From an uncultured Thiothrix sp. (GTDB lineage: Bacteria; Pseudomonadota; Gammaproteobacteria; Thiotrichales; Thiotrichaceae), in NCBI RefSeq assembly GCF_937873765.1, contig NZ_CALMZC010000001.1:34166-98165 (forward strand): a stretch of 64,000 nucleotides of DNA, given 5' to 3'. A model generated the notes under the pieces. That model was given only the letters and a program-made list of their open reading frames with translations. It had not been told where the DNA came from and did not search any database. A program made the position numbers and the translations under genes. Below are positions 8,878-18,287 of the stretch, piece by piece; position 1 is the stretch's first letter, and each line of letters begins with the position of its first letter.

Positions 8878-9956
8878 TGTCTAACAAAAAAATTGCCTTC
8901 GTCATTCACTCTCTTGGACGTGGGGGAGCTGAGAAAGTTGTTTCTGAGCTATCAATTCATTGGCAAAACAAAGGTTATACTGTTAGTTTGCTGATTTTTG
9001 AAAATCAGGTAGGTTACCCAGTAGGTGGTGAGTGTATTAATTTAAATTTACCTTCTGGTGAAGGTTTTTTTGAGCGTGTGTTTATTCTTTTAAAGCGTGC
9101 TTGGCGTTTGAAAGTTATTTATCAAAAGACTAAATTTGATTTAATCATAGCTATCATGGAAACAGCGAGTTTCCCTTCGATTTTGGTTAACCCAGAGACT
9201 ATTGCCTCGAATCATTGTAATCCAGATTTGTATTTTTCTAAGGCGGAATGGAAGCTTTCTAGACTGCTATTTCCTAAAGCAAAAAAAATCGTTTGTGTTT
9301 CAAAAGTGGCTATGCAGGCTTTCAAGAGTAGACTACCTGCTACTACTCCCTTAACAACGATCTACAATCCTATTGATTTTGAGCGTTTAGCTTATTATGC
9401 CAAGCAACCACCGGTCATTAGGTTTGAAGGAAAATATATTATTGCAGTCGGTCGTTTAGAGTTACAAAAGCGCATTGATCGACTTTTGAATGCTTATGCT
9501 GAAACTAAATTAAGGCATGAAGCAAAGCTATTGATCTTAGGTGAGGGTAGCCTGCGCCCACAATTAGAACAACAGATCAGAGCTTTAGGTTTAGTTGATC
9601 AAGTATTAATGCCGGGTAATATAGAAAATCCACACCCCAATATAGTGGGAGCCGAATTTTTGGTATTATCCAGTGATCATGAAGGTTTTCCTATGGTACT
9701 AATAGAAGCCTTAGCAGTTGGTAAGCCGATTATATCTACAGATTGCGCAACAGGACCGAATGAAATTATTCAGCATAGCCAAAATGGTTTATTAGTTCCA
9801 GTTGAAAATACCTTGGCTTTGCGTGATGCGTTAGATGAGCTCTATTTTAATAAGCCCCTTCATCGATACTTAAGCCATAACGCTGCAGCTTCAGTAAAGC
9901 ATTTATCAATTGAGACAATTGCAGCTCAATGGGAGGCATTAGCTTGGAAAGCATAA
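8874..9956 (+). CDS. Glycosyltransferase family 4
   Basis: A GT-B fold retaining glycosyltransferase of about 360 residues, predicted to add one sugar to the growing repeat unit on the cytoplasmic side of the membrane. The N-terminal GRGGAEKVVSEL loop, the domain-2 opening IIAVGRLELQKRIDRLL and the EX7E nucleotide-sugar motif (EGFPMVLIEAL) are all present. The same frame opens at TTG 8862, but ATG 8874 makes an ATGA overlap with the previous stop and is preferred. Its closest relative here is the glycosyltransferase at 11140; both share the GGAEKV loop and the late DCxxGPxEII segment. Confidence 0.88.
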   Translation: MMSNKKIAFVIHSLGRGGAEKVVSELSIHWQNKGYTVSLLIFENQVGYPVGGECINLNLPSGEGFFERVFILLKRAWRLKVIYQKTKFDLIIAIMETASFPSILVNPETIASNHCNPDLYFSKAEWKLSRLLFPKAKKIVCVSKVAMQAFKSRLPATTPLTTIYNPIDFERLAYYAKQPPVIRFEGKYIIAVGRLELQKRIDRLLNAYAETKLRHEAKLLILGEGSLRPQLEQQIRALGLVDQVLMPGNIENPHPNIVGAEFLVLSSDHEGFPMVLIEALAVGKPIISTDCATGPNEIIQHSQNGLLVPVENTLALRDALDELYFNKPLHRYLSHNAAASVKHLSIETIAAQWEALAWKA

Positions 9957-11143
9957 GAAATTTAGCGCTAACTTGCTTGCTATTATTTATTTTTGCGGTG
10001 CCAACCGATGGCTTATGGACTATTGTTGGTTTGTCATTGGTGAAAATATCCGGCCTATTGTTATTTGGTATGGTAAGTTTATTAGTAATTAGCGGTGATG
10101 GCATGCGTGGCGCACCTTGGTTTTTTATCACGGTGACTGTCTATACCTGTTGGATGCTTTTTAGTTTTCTCTGGACTTGGATGCCAGTTGATTATGAGAC
10201 TAGTCTAGCAATTAATAGTCAGCAAGCGCTTAAAGAATATTTATACCTATTTATGATGATCTTGTTAGCCTTCCAAGTCGTGCGTACTGAACAAGATTTA
10301 AATTTAATATTTGCTGCATATTTATTAGGTGCGATTGGTTTAGCTTATTTCCTTGTACGCGGCTATGATCCTACTGGTACAACAGTAAGACATGAGATTA
10401 GAGGTTTTGATGCTAATGAAACCTCTCTGCAGTTAGCTTTAGGTTTACCCATGGCCTTATATTTACTATTGATCGCTAAATCATGGTTATTACGAGGATT
10501 AGGCTTAGTCTACCTTCCAATTGCATTATTCGGAATTTTTATTACAGGTTCTCGCACAGGTTTTATTACTGCTTTGCTAGGCCTTATTGGTTTAATTCCG
10601 TGGTTTTGGCATACTAGGTTTATATGGAAGTTAGTAGCCTTAAGTTTCTTCGTGGTGATAGCTTTAGGTGTAACTAGTATGATACCACAAAAAACTCTAG
10701 ATCGTTTATTTTCCTCAGGTACTGAGTTAAGTCAAGGAACCTTAAGCTCACGTAGTATTACTTGGTCGAGAGCTTGGTTAGAAATTAATGAGGCTCCTTT
10801 TTTTGGTAATGGACTCAGTTCTTTTCGGCGAGTAATTAATAAATATAATATTGATTACACCGCACATAATAGTTATATCGCTATTATGGTAGAACAGGGT
10901 GTAGTTGGCTTGCTCAGCTATCTAGCAGTGATCATAACAGTATTTCTACAAGCCTTTAAAATACCTGCTGAGCAGCGTTTATTAATGCTTGCTCTCCTGT
11001 TTATTGCCATTGCGGGGCAGTTTACTTTAACTTTGAATGGGCGCATGTTTATTTGGTTTGCTTATTTATTCATTGTGCTTAAAGCTAATCTTGAGCAACC
11101 GTCTCAACAACTAGCACAAAATTATCAATTGAGACTGGCATGA
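9944..11143 (+). CDS. O-antigen ligase/polymerase family protein (Wzy-like)
   Basis: A polytopic membrane protein of 399 residues with about ten to twelve hydrophobic segments. It has the Wzy_C hallmarks: a periplasmic region with TGSRTGFITALLG and, near the end, AHNSYIAIMVEQGVVGLLSY. It would polymerise or ligate the repeat units made by the neighbouring transferases. The frame is open from ATG 9929, but a strong GGGAGG at 9931-9936 lies 7 nt before TTG 9944, which gives MESIRNLALTCLLLF, a normal start for this family; I take the TTG. It overlaps the end of the upstream glycosyltransferase and shares ATGA with the downstream one. Confidence 0.85.
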   Translation: MESIRNLALTCLLLFIFAVPTDGLWTIVGLSLVKISGLLLFGMVSLLVISGDGMRGAPWFFITVTVYTCWMLFSFLWTWMPVDYETSLAINSQQALKEYLYLFMMILLAFQVVRTEQDLNLIFAAYLLGAIGLAYFLVRGYDPTGTTVRHEIRGFDANETSLQLALGLPMALYLLLIAKSWLLRGLGLVYLPIALFGIFITGSRTGFITALLGLIGLIPWFWHTRFIWKLVALSFFVVIALGVTSMIPQKTLDRLFSSGTELSQGTLSSRSITWSRAWLEINEAPFFGNGLSSFRRVINKYNIDYTAHNSYIAIMVEQGVVGLLSYLAVIITVFLQAFKIPAEQRLLMLALLFIAIAGQFTLTLNGRMFIWFAYLFIVLKANLEQPSQQLAQNYQLRLA

Positions 11144-12201
11144 AAAAAATAGCAATTGTGATTGGTGATTTAGGCATGCCGGGGGGGGCTGAGAAAGTAG
11201 CTGCGGATCTAGCTACTGAATTTCACCAACGTGGGCATGATGTGACAGTGATTACTTTTGAGGAAAAGCAAAAGTCGGGTTATCTACAAACGCCAGCCAA
11301 GCACTTACACCTATCGATGCCTTCTCGCGAAGGCGGGCTATTCAGCCAGTTAAGATTATTGATGGAACGGGTCTGGATTTTTCGCACGGTGTTTAAACGC
11401 GAGCAATTCACGCATATATTTTCTTTTTTAGAGTCTGCTAATGTACCCTGTGCTTTAGCTAGTCCTTTAACACGTGTATCAGTGCACATCGACCCGGATG
11501 AATGGACTGAGCGCCAGCAAGCAATTATCAAATTTGCCTTTAAGCGTGCACATACCGTCGTAGCACTGACCAATACCATGCAGGCTAAATTACGAACTCG
11601 ATTACAACTAGAAAATGTCGTTCGTATCTATAACCCTGTGATGAGCGATTTAGTGCATCAACGGGCCAAAGAAAGCATCGAAATTAATCAGCCTTTTATC
11701 TTAGCAGTAGGTCGTTTAAATAATTTAAAGCGCTTCGATCGTCTTATTTCTGCTTATGCTCAAGCGAAGGTTTCCACAAAATGCTTACTCATTATTTTAG
11801 GTGAAGGCGAGCTGCGGCAAAGTTTAGAACAGCAAATCCAAATTTTAGGCTTAAAAGAAAAGGTGTTGCTCCTAGGCTATGAGGCTAATCCATATAAATA
11901 TATGACACGGGCAGAGTATTTGGTGATGAGTAGCGATACAGAGGCTTATCCTGTTGTCTTGATTGAGGCTTTGAGCTTAGGTTGCCCGGTTTTAAGCACA
12001 GACTGTCCGAGTGGCCCACGTGAAATTATACACGATGGTGAAAACGGTTTGTTAGTAGCAGTCAGTGAAGCAGCTCTAGCAGGTGGTATGGAGCGTTTGT
12101 GTAGCGATATGCAATTACGTGAACGCTTATCGCGCCAAGCGCCTAGTTCAGTGCAGGGTAATGACATTCGCCAAGTCGCTGATGCTTGGTTGGCGGTTTA
12201 A
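11140..12201 (+). CDS. Glycosyltransferase family 4
   Basis: A 353-residue GT-B glycosyltransferase with the MPGGAEKVAADL donor/acceptor loop, FILAVGRLNNLKRFDRLI at the start of the second domain and an EX7E motif (EAYPVVLIEAL). It is paralogous to the gene at 8874. ATGA overlap with the Wzy-like gene shows tight coupling. A run of eight G residues at 11181-11188 encodes the Pro-Gly-Gly of the N-terminal loop. Slippage there would truncate the protein after about 15 residues, so it is a possible phase-variation site. The downstream flippase starts 1 nt after the stop. Confidence 0.88.
   Translation: MKKIAIVIGDLGMPGGAEKVAADLATEFHQRGHDVTVITFEEKQKSGYLQTPAKHLHLSMPSREGGLFSQLRLLMERVWIFRTVFKREQFTHIFSFLESANVPCALASPLTRVSVHIDPDEWTERQQAIIKFAFKRAHTVVALTNTMQAKLRTRLQLENVVRIYNPVMSDLVHQRAKESIEINQPFILAVGRLNNLKRFDRLISAYAQAKVSTKCLLIILGEGELRQSLEQQIQILGLKEKVLLLGYEANPYKYMTRAEYLVMSSDTEAYPVVLIEALSLGCPVLSTDCPSGPREIIHDGENGLLVAVSEAALAGGMERLCSDMQLRERLSRQAPSSVQGNDIRQVADAWLAV
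11181..11188 (+). repeat. G8 homopolymer in a glycosyltransferase gene
   Basis: Eight consecutive G residues lie in the first 50 bases of the glycosyltransferase coding sequence. Tracts of this kind at the 5' end of surface-glycan genes are typical slippage sites, although eight is at the short end for efficient phase variation. The reading frame is intact in this sequence. Confidence 0.6.
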
Positions 12202-12202
12202 G

Positions 12203-13648
12203 ATGCAAGTGCGCCATAGCATTCTCTATCTACTTGCCCATGGCATTCCGGCGTTAGTCGCGTTTCTGACACTTGCAGTGTATACGCGTTGGATTAGCCC
12301 TGAAGCTTATGGTGTATATAGTACGTTGGTCGTTGTGGCGAATAGCGTAAATATTATTCTATTTAACTGGCTCTATGTAGCCTTGCTACGTTATTGGCGT
12401 GATAGTGATTTTCAACAGAGCGAATTGATTAGCTTACTCTTAATTGTCCTAGGGATTGGTAGTGTGGTGATTTTACTAGGCGCATCTAGCTATTTTTTTT
12501 TCACAAACGATGCTCTCATAGCTGTTTCTCTAGCAAGTTTAATGCTTAGCAATGCTCCCTATATGGCTTATCAGCGTATTAATTCTGCTAGCCTCCAAGC
12601 TGAACGCTATTTGAAAATTGAACTCGCACGCGTAGTTGTTACGGCGCTATTAGCCATCATCTTAGTTTGGTTAGGTTATTCATGGTATGGCATTTTATTA
12701 GCAACCACGCTTGGGTTTTTGGTACCACTAGCATTTCGTCATTTCTGGCAGAATTTTTGTCATTATCCTATCGCATTAAATTCTGCTAAAGCTTTTAAGC
12801 TTTTGCATTATGGTTTACCTCTCAGTCTAACCTTCATACTTTTAGAGGTCATTCATGCCACAGACCGAGTGTTATTAAGTTGGCTAGTTGGTTTCAAGGC
12901 TGCAGGTCAGTATGCAGTAGCCTTTAGTCTACCTTTTCAGTTATTGATTCTAGTTGGTAGCGCTATCAACGCAGCATTCTATCCTTTAATTTTACAAACC
13001 TTAGAAGAGCAAGGAAAGGCTGCAGTTAAAGCGAGCTTGGCTAACTATTTATTGATTTTGCTAGGTTTATTAGTGCCCAGTTATTTTGGTTTTATTGCAG
13101 TCAGTCATGATTTTATGCCTTTACTGATTGGTGATGCTTACTTAATTGATTCTCTACGCTTATTACCTAGTATTGGCTTATTGTTAGTCCTGAATGCAGT
13201 CTATCTCTTTCATACTTCTCTAGCTTTTCAATTAGCTAAGCAAACCTACCGGCCCATTTTGGTCGTTGGTGTAGCAGCTATTTTGAATGTGGCATTAAAT
13301 TTGATCTTAATTCCTATTTATCAAATTGAGGGGGCGGTCATAGCGTCGTTAGGAGCCTATGTGGTTTGCATCATCTATGGAAATGTCCTAGGCGCTAAAG
13401 TTTTTAAGTTACCAGTTTTATGGTTGGAGATTATTAAGATTATATCTGCTGCTAGTTTAATGTTATTGATTCTAAGTAATTTATCTATTGGTCACGGGTT
13501 TATAGAAGGTCTAATTCGCATTTTGGTCGGAATATTAGTATATTCATCTGCTATTTGTTTATTAAATGTGGGGAATGTTAGAAATTATTTACTTATTTCT
13601 TTAAAGATTTTGAGTAAACCTAATGAAAGCACTCACTATTCAGCGTAA
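12203..13648 (+). CDS. Polysaccharide flippase (Wzx-like, MVF/MATE superfamily)
   Basis: A 481-residue membrane protein with about 12-14 transmembrane segments. It starts with ILYLLAHGIPALVAFLTLAV followed by the typical YTRWISPEAYGVYS loop of oligosaccharide flippases, and carries AADRV-like ATDRVLLSWLVG in the middle. It would move undecaprenyl-linked repeat units across the inner membrane for the Wzy-like protein. The frame is open upstream to 12083 inside the previous gene, but ATG 12203 directly after that gene's stop gives the family N-terminus. Its 3' end overlaps the next gene by 26 bp. Confidence 0.88.
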   Translation: MQVRHSILYLLAHGIPALVAFLTLAVYTRWISPEAYGVYSTLVVVANSVNIILFNWLYVALLRYWRDSDFQQSELISLLLIVLGIGSVVILLGASSYFFFTNDALIAVSLASLMLSNAPYMAYQRINSASLQAERYLKIELARVVVTALLAIILVWLGYSWYGILLATTLGFLVPLAFRHFWQNFCHYPIALNSAKAFKLLHYGLPLSLTFILLEVIHATDRVLLSWLVGFKAAGQYAVAFSLPFQLLILVGSAINAAFYPLILQTLEEQGKAAVKASLANYLLILLGLLVPSYFGFIAVSHDFMPLLIGDAYLIDSLRLLPSIGLLLVLNAVYLFHTSLAFQLAKQTYRPILVVGVAAILNVALNLILIPIYQIEGAVIASLGAYVVCIIYGNVLGAKVFKLPVLWLEIIKIISAASLMLLILSNLSIGHGFIEGLIRILVGILVYSSAICLLNVGNVRNYLLISLKILSKPNESTHYSA

Positions 13649-14381
13649 AAAATATGGTGTTAACATTCAGGAAGTTTATTTTGCAGTTGATTGCCTTGCA
13701 AGGATCAACTGTGATTTGAGTATTAGTTTCTGTGTGGCTAGTGAGGGTAAAAACACCACTACTGCTTTGACTTCTATCATTGATCTAACTCAAGACTCTC
13801 AGGAAATTCTTGCTAATTTTCGACTGACGCATCGTCGAGGTATTCAAGCTTGTTTAGATTCGAGTGACTTGCACTATAAATTCATTACTTATCCTAGCTC
13901 TAAAGATATTCAGTGTTTTTGTAAGGTTTATGATAGATTTGCTAAAGAAAAAAACTTAGATCCTTGCAATGAAACGAAGCTAAGATTTTTTGCTGGCCAA
14001 GAAGCCTTGATTTTAACTCAAGTCAATTGCATGAATACCGGTGAGTTATTGTGCATCCATGCCCTAATCTGTAATGGTGAGCGTGCACGCTTGCTACATG
14101 CTGTATCCAATTTTCGTAGCTATGTCGATGACTCCACTAAACGCAATCATATGAGTAAAATTCATCGTGCACTCTATTGGTTTGAAATGAATCATTTTAA
14201 AAGGCTTGGTTATCAAATCTATGATTTGGGGGGCTTGGGTGACAGCAATAATCCGGAGTTTGAAAAAATAAATTATTTTAAGCGTGGTTTTGGTGGAGAG
14301 GAGCGTAGAGAGTATATTAATTTTACACCGAGTACTTTAAAAGGTTGGATTGCAATGCTTTATATAATGAGAAGGCTATGA
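13623..14381 (+). CDS. FemAB/GNAT-like acyltransferase of the polysaccharide locus
   Basis: A 252-residue protein with the C-terminal signature of FemAB-type transferases: HRALYWFEMNHFKRLGYQIY, then DLGGLGDSNNPEFEKINYFK and RGFGGE. These proteins share a GNAT fold and attach an amino acid or acyl group to a glycan or peptide. In exopolysaccharide loci they are thought to decorate the sugar. It lacks the long coiled-coil of true peptidoglycan FemX enzymes. It overlaps the flippase gene by 26 bp and the next glycosyltransferase by ATGA. A second FemAB-like protein, not closely similar, lies on the opposite strand at 19440-20459. Confidence 0.7.
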   Translation: MKALTIQRKKYGVNIQEVYFAVDCLARINCDLSISFCVASEGKNTTTALTSIIDLTQDSQEILANFRLTHRRGIQACLDSSDLHYKFITYPSSKDIQCFCKVYDRFAKEKNLDPCNETKLRFFAGQEALILTQVNCMNTGELLCIHALICNGERARLLHAVSNFRSYVDDSTKRNHMSKIHRALYWFEMNHFKRLGYQIYDLGGLGDSNNPEFEKINYFKRGFGGEERREYINFTPSTLKGWIAMLYIMRRL

Positions 14382-15595
14382 GGAAAGAGTATAATTATAA
14401 AAGTAATTTTGAAGGTATTGCTTATATTATAACCTCTTTAGCAATGGGTGGAGCACAAAAAGTTTTGCTAGGTTTATTAGATAGCCAAAAACTTAAATCC
14501 AAACCACCTTTAGTGATCAGCTTGTTAAAAACACAAGGATTACAAGAGGTTTTCAATAGTATAGGGGTGGAAATTTTTTACTTAGAGTTAGAAAAACCAC
14601 AGCTTATTTTTAAGAAAATTTTCCAATTGCGCCGGTTACTTACTGAGCGGAAGATTAAGATTTTTTATAGTTTTTTGCATCATGCTAACTTATTTGCTCT
14701 ATTAATGGCTAAAATCAGTAGCAAACCTCATCCAATAGTGATTTGGGGTCTGCATGATACACCTTTAAAAAACCTCTATACTCGTTGGCAACACCGCTTA
14801 TTATTTTGGTTGACCGTGCGCTTAGCACATATTCCGCGTAAGATTATTTTAGTCTCCGAACGTAGCCGCAAGCGTTATTTAGAAGTTGGCTATCCAGCTA
14901 ATACAATGCAATTAATTCCTAACGGTGTATTCATTAAACCCTTAGATTTTGAGCAAATTGAAACTGATCGACAAGCTGTGCGTGCCGAACTAGGCTTGAG
15001 TGCTGATGCACTGCTAGTTGGTAGCTTGACACGTGCTGTACCTGAGAAAGACCTACCGCTAATGTTAGCGGCATTTGCTCAATTAGTAGTTAATCAAGAT
15101 GCTTATTTAGTCTTAGTAGGCGAGGGAGTGGATAAGCAAAACACTGATTTGCAGGTTAATCTTGCTTCACTAGGCTTAAAAGATAGAGTCTATACCTTAG
15201 GTATTCGGCAGGATGCACAACGCTTAATTCGGTCTTTTGATCTTGCTACTTTATCTTCTCGTTCTGAGGCTTTACCTCTCTTTTTAGTAGAGGCAATGGC
15301 TTTAGGTGTACCTTGTGTTGCGACCGATGTGGGCGATATTAGCTTAGTCTTGGGCGGACAGGGTGAGTTAGTAGCTACGAGGGATAGTCACGCCTTAGCG
15401 ATAGCTTGGCAAAAAGTTTTAAGTTATTCAGTAGCAGAGAAGAAGAAGAAATCTCAGGCAGCTTGGCAGCATATCCAAGCTAATTTTAGTGTAGAACGTA
15501 TGCAACAACAGCATTTAGCCGTGTTTGCTGAACTACTTCAGTCTTGTGAGCTTAACCAAGCTTGGAACATGAGAATGCACCATAAGCGTTGCTGA
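14378..15595 (+). CDS. Glycosyltransferase family 4
   Basis: A 405-residue GT-B glycosyltransferase. MGGAQKVLLGLL near the N-terminus, LLVGSLTRAVPEKDLPLML at the domain-2 start and the EX7E motif EALPLFLVEAM support this. The frame opens at TTG 14345, but ATG 14378 overlaps the previous stop as ATGA with a purine-rich GAGAAGG just before it. The C-terminus is longer than usual (ending NMRMHHKRC) and its last 58 bp overlap the end of the convergent asparagine-synthase-like gene. This is the last gene of the + strand polysaccharide run. Confidence 0.87.
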   Translation: MRKEYNYKSNFEGIAYIITSLAMGGAQKVLLGLLDSQKLKSKPPLVISLLKTQGLQEVFNSIGVEIFYLELEKPQLIFKKIFQLRRLLTERKIKIFYSFLHHANLFALLMAKISSKPHPIVIWGLHDTPLKNLYTRWQHRLLFWLTVRLAHIPRKIILVSERSRKRYLEVGYPANTMQLIPNGVFIKPLDFEQIETDRQAVRAELGLSADALLVGSLTRAVPEKDLPLMLAAFAQLVVNQDAYLVLVGEGVDKQNTDLQVNLASLGLKDRVYTLGIRQDAQRLIRSFDLATLSSRSEALPLFLVEAMALGVPCVATDVGDISLVLGGQGELVATRDSHALAIAWQKVLSYSVAEKKKKSQAAWQHIQANFSVERMQQQHLAVFAELLQSCELNQAWNMRMHHKRC

Positions 15596-17463
15596 TTGGC
15601 AGCTCCTTTTAAAAAATTCTGCCATTCATTTTGAACTAACTCAGGGTTTAAATAGGCTTGTTGTTGAATCAGGTGTCTATCCAATAAAGCCTCTGCCCAA
15701 GCGCGTAAATCGCCTCGTAACCAAGTGGCTAAAGGAACATTAAAACCCTGTTTAGGCCGATTAACAATCTCGGCAGGTACATATTTATATAATAATTGAC
15801 GCAACAACCATTTGCCTTGCCCTTGGTGAATCTTAAACGCAAGCGGCATACGCCAAGCCAATTCAAAAACTCGATGATCTAAAAAAGGAACACGTGTCTC
15901 TAAGCTTACAGCCATTGCGGCTCGATCTACTTTACAGAGCATGTCATCCGGTAAAGTATTTAAGCTGTCAAAGAGCATCATGGCTGCTTCTGCTTGCGCA
16001 AACTGCGGTGCAAGTTTAGTCATAGGCCAAGAGAGCTTACTCGTTTGAGCATTGAGCACTAGAGCTTCGGGATGATGCCAATGTTGAGAAAGCCGTGGAA
16101 ACAAGGTGTACACAGAATCGCTAGCTTGTAAAGCACCCGCTATTTTGTGGAGTTGTTCGCCCAACTCTTGATTAGATTGCAGTAGTAGTTTGTTTAAACT
16201 GCTAGTGGGCAGCTTCAGTAAAACTTGCAGAAGTTGTTTGCGCAGAGTGGCTGGCACCCAAGCCAGTTTAGACCAAATTTTCTGTGCAAATAAATAGCTA
16301 CGATAGCCGCCAAACAACTCATCCCCAGCATCGCCTGATAAAGCAACCGTTACTTGTTGACGAGCACAACGACTAATAAGAAAGCTTGGAATCGCTGAGG
16401 TATCTGCAAACGGTTCGTCATAAATTTGGGGTAGTAAAGGGATGACGGCTAAAGCTTCTTGAGCGGTCACTTGAAATTCAGTGTGATCAGTACCTAAATG
16501 TTGAGCTACTGTATGTGCATGTTGTGCCTCATTAAAACCTGCTTGTTCAAAGGCCACCGTGAAAGTACGAATAGCTTGACTGTGCTGTGCTTGCATTAAG
16601 CTCACTATCAAAGAGGAGTCAATGCCGCCAGAGAGAAAAGCGCCTAAAGGTACGTCTGCTTGGGCTTGTAAATTTACGGCAAGTTTTAATTGCTGCTCCA
16701 AACAATACAGTGCTTCTGCTTGATCAGTGATCTGATGCTTTTGGCTGTTTAAAGCAATATCTAAACTAGACCACCAAACTTGCAACTTAACTTGTTGGTT
16801 GGCAAGTGCAGATGGTTTTAGCTCTAAAAAGCAGCCAGCTTCTAGCTTGTGGATATTTTTATAAATGCTATTTGGACTAGAGATATAGGCACATTGCATA
16901 TAGCTAGCTAAGACATTGCTATCTAGTTCAGCAGCAAAACTAGGGAGTTGACGTAAAGCTTTGAGTTCAGAAGCAAAAGCAAATTGTGTCCCAATCCAAC
17001 CATAATACAGCGGCTTTTCGCCCATCCGATCACGCATTAGATATAAACTACGCTCTTGCTTATCCCAAAGTGCAATCACAAACATGCCTACAGTTTTTTG
17101 CAAACTACGTTCGACACCCCAGTGAGTAAAACAAGCCAATAAAGTTTCTGTATCAGAATGCCCGCGCCAATTAGGAGCTAGTTGCTCTTGTTCTAATTCG
17201 GAGCGTAACGCTTGATGATTATAGATTTCGCCATTAAAAACACAGATATAACGCCCACCGGCAGAACTCATCGGCTGTTGACCAGCAGCAGATAAGTCCA
17301 CGATGGCTAAACGTCGATGGCCTAAAGCAATTTGTGCATCCATATCTAGCCAAGCGCCTTGTGCATCAGGACCACGGTGTGCAAGGCTAGCTGTCATTTG
17401 TGCTAAGGTATTTGCAGGATGAGTTAAATGTTTAAAGCCAAAAAAACCTGCAATGCCACACAT
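15538..17463 (-). CDS. asnB: Asparagine-synthase-like amidotransferase (XrtA/PEP-CTERM type)
   Basis: A 641-residue class II glutamine amidotransferase fused to an asparagine synthetase domain. Cys2 (MCGIAGFFGF) is the glutaminase nucleophile, HRGPDAQG and FNGEIYNHQ are the glutaminase motifs, and LSGGIDSSLI is the ATP-binding PP-loop. The length and the locus match the amidotransferase family found with exosortase-type exopolysaccharide genes, where it probably amidates a uronic acid or amino-sugar rather than making asparagine. An open frame runs to 17589, but ATG 17463 with AGGTGA a few bases upstream yields the essential N-terminal Cys. It is the last gene of a - strand operon. Confidence 0.9.
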   Translation of the reverse strand: MCGIAGFFGFKHLTHPANTLAQMTASLAHRGPDAQGAWLDMDAQIALGHRRLAIVDLSAAGQQPMSSAGGRYICVFNGEIYNHQALRSELEQEQLAPNWRGHSDTETLLACFTHWGVERSLQKTVGMFVIALWDKQERSLYLMRDRMGEKPLYYGWIGTQFAFASELKALRQLPSFAAELDSNVLASYMQCAYISSPNSIYKNIHKLEAGCFLELKPSALANQQVKLQVWWSSLDIALNSQKHQITDQAEALYCLEQQLKLAVNLQAQADVPLGAFLSGGIDSSLIVSLMQAQHSQAIRTFTVAFEQAGFNEAQHAHTVAQHLGTDHTEFQVTAQEALAVIPLLPQIYDEPFADTSAIPSFLISRCARQQVTVALSGDAGDELFGGYRSYLFAQKIWSKLAWVPATLRKQLLQVLLKLPTSSLNKLLLQSNQELGEQLHKIAGALQASDSVYTLFPRLSQHWHHPEALVLNAQTSKLSWPMTKLAPQFAQAEAAMMLFDSLNTLPDDMLCKVDRAAMAVSLETRVPFLDHRVFELAWRMPLAFKIHQGQGKWLLRQLLYKYVPAEIVNRPKQGFNVPLATWLRGDLRAWAEALLDRHLIQQQAYLNPELVQNEWQNFLKGAANQQRLWCILMFQAWLSSQD

Positions 17464-17483
17464 TTTGTCACCTATAAATAATT

Positions 17484-18287
17484 TTAGTTGTAGTACTGAG
17501 CTTGAAAGGAGGTGAAGGAATAATCTTTGAGTAATTGATGCAATTTTTTGACCATCCCCGCACGCCCTGCAAATTGATGCACAGCCCAAGTAGGCGAAAT
17601 GCCGGCAGGTTTGGCAACCTCTTGATATTCTCTAGTATCTAGCTCATGAGGATGCATATAAAACACTCCTTCAGTTTTATTGAGTTTACGTGCGAGCCAA
17701 CGTGTTAGCATATAAGGATAAATGCGGAAATAGCCACCACCCATTACAGGGACAGACTTACCTAATACCGTGCAGGTGGAGAGCGGATAGGTATCCAAGC
17801 CGCGTTCCCGAATTTGTTGCAAGATAGCATCATCGGCAAATCCATACACTTTGCGTACTTGCGCGAGCATAATCGAGGATTCATAGCGTAACCCGAAGTT
17901 CTGTAAGATCTCGCAATACCAAGGCAGCATTTCTGTGCGTACCGAAAAGGTTGGGGCACGAAACCCTAGGACTTTTTGCCCACTGATATGCTCTAAGTGT
18001 GCCACTGAACGTTCGATTTCAGCTTTGAATTGAGCGGGAGTTAAAGTATATAAAGGGCGATGACTATAGCCATGACTGGCTAGCTCATGCCCTTGAGCTG
18101 CAATAGTAGTGATGAGCTGAGGATGGCGTTCGGCGACCATACCTTGTACAAAGAATGTACCTTGGACTTTATGCTCAGCCAAAATAGCTAATAAGTGCAT
18201 GGTATTATTGAGTACCCGCTGTGAGATGGGGCGCTCAAAGTTAAATACTGATTGTTGCCAGTCTTCAATGTCTGCACTAAAGATCAT
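17484..18287 (-). CDS. Polysaccharide deacetylase, XrtA-associated (NodB + DUF3473)
   Basis: A 267-residue NodB-fold deacetylase. IFSADIEDWQQSVF carries the metal-site Asp, LASHGYSHRPLY the HxxxH pair, and FRAPTFSV the conserved RAPxFS. The C-terminal DUF3473 part includes GGGYFRIYPY and FYMHPHELD. It would remove acetyl groups from N-acetylated sugars of the exopolymer. TTG 18302 is also in frame, but ATG 18287 gives an ATGA overlap with the upstream glycosyltransferase and the usual N-terminus of the family. The amidotransferase gene begins 20 bp downstream. Confidence 0.9.
   Translation of the reverse strand: MIFSADIEDWQQSVFNFERPISQRVLNNTMHLLAILAEHKVQGTFFVQGMVAERHPQLITTIAAQGHELASHGYSHRPLYTLTPAQFKAEIERSVAHLEHISGQKVLGFRAPTFSVRTEMLPWYCEILQNFGLRYESSIMLAQVRKVYGFADDAILQQIRERGLDTYPLSTCTVLGKSVPVMGGGYFRIYPYMLTRWLARKLNKTEGVFYMHPHELDTREYQEVAKPAGISPTWAVHQFAGRAGMVKKLHQLLKDYSFTSFQAQYYN

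Noticed and set aside
12083..12202. An N-terminal extension of the flippase
   Set aside because: It lies wholly within the upstream glycosyltransferase and does not look like a flippase N-terminus; ATG 12203 fits the family.
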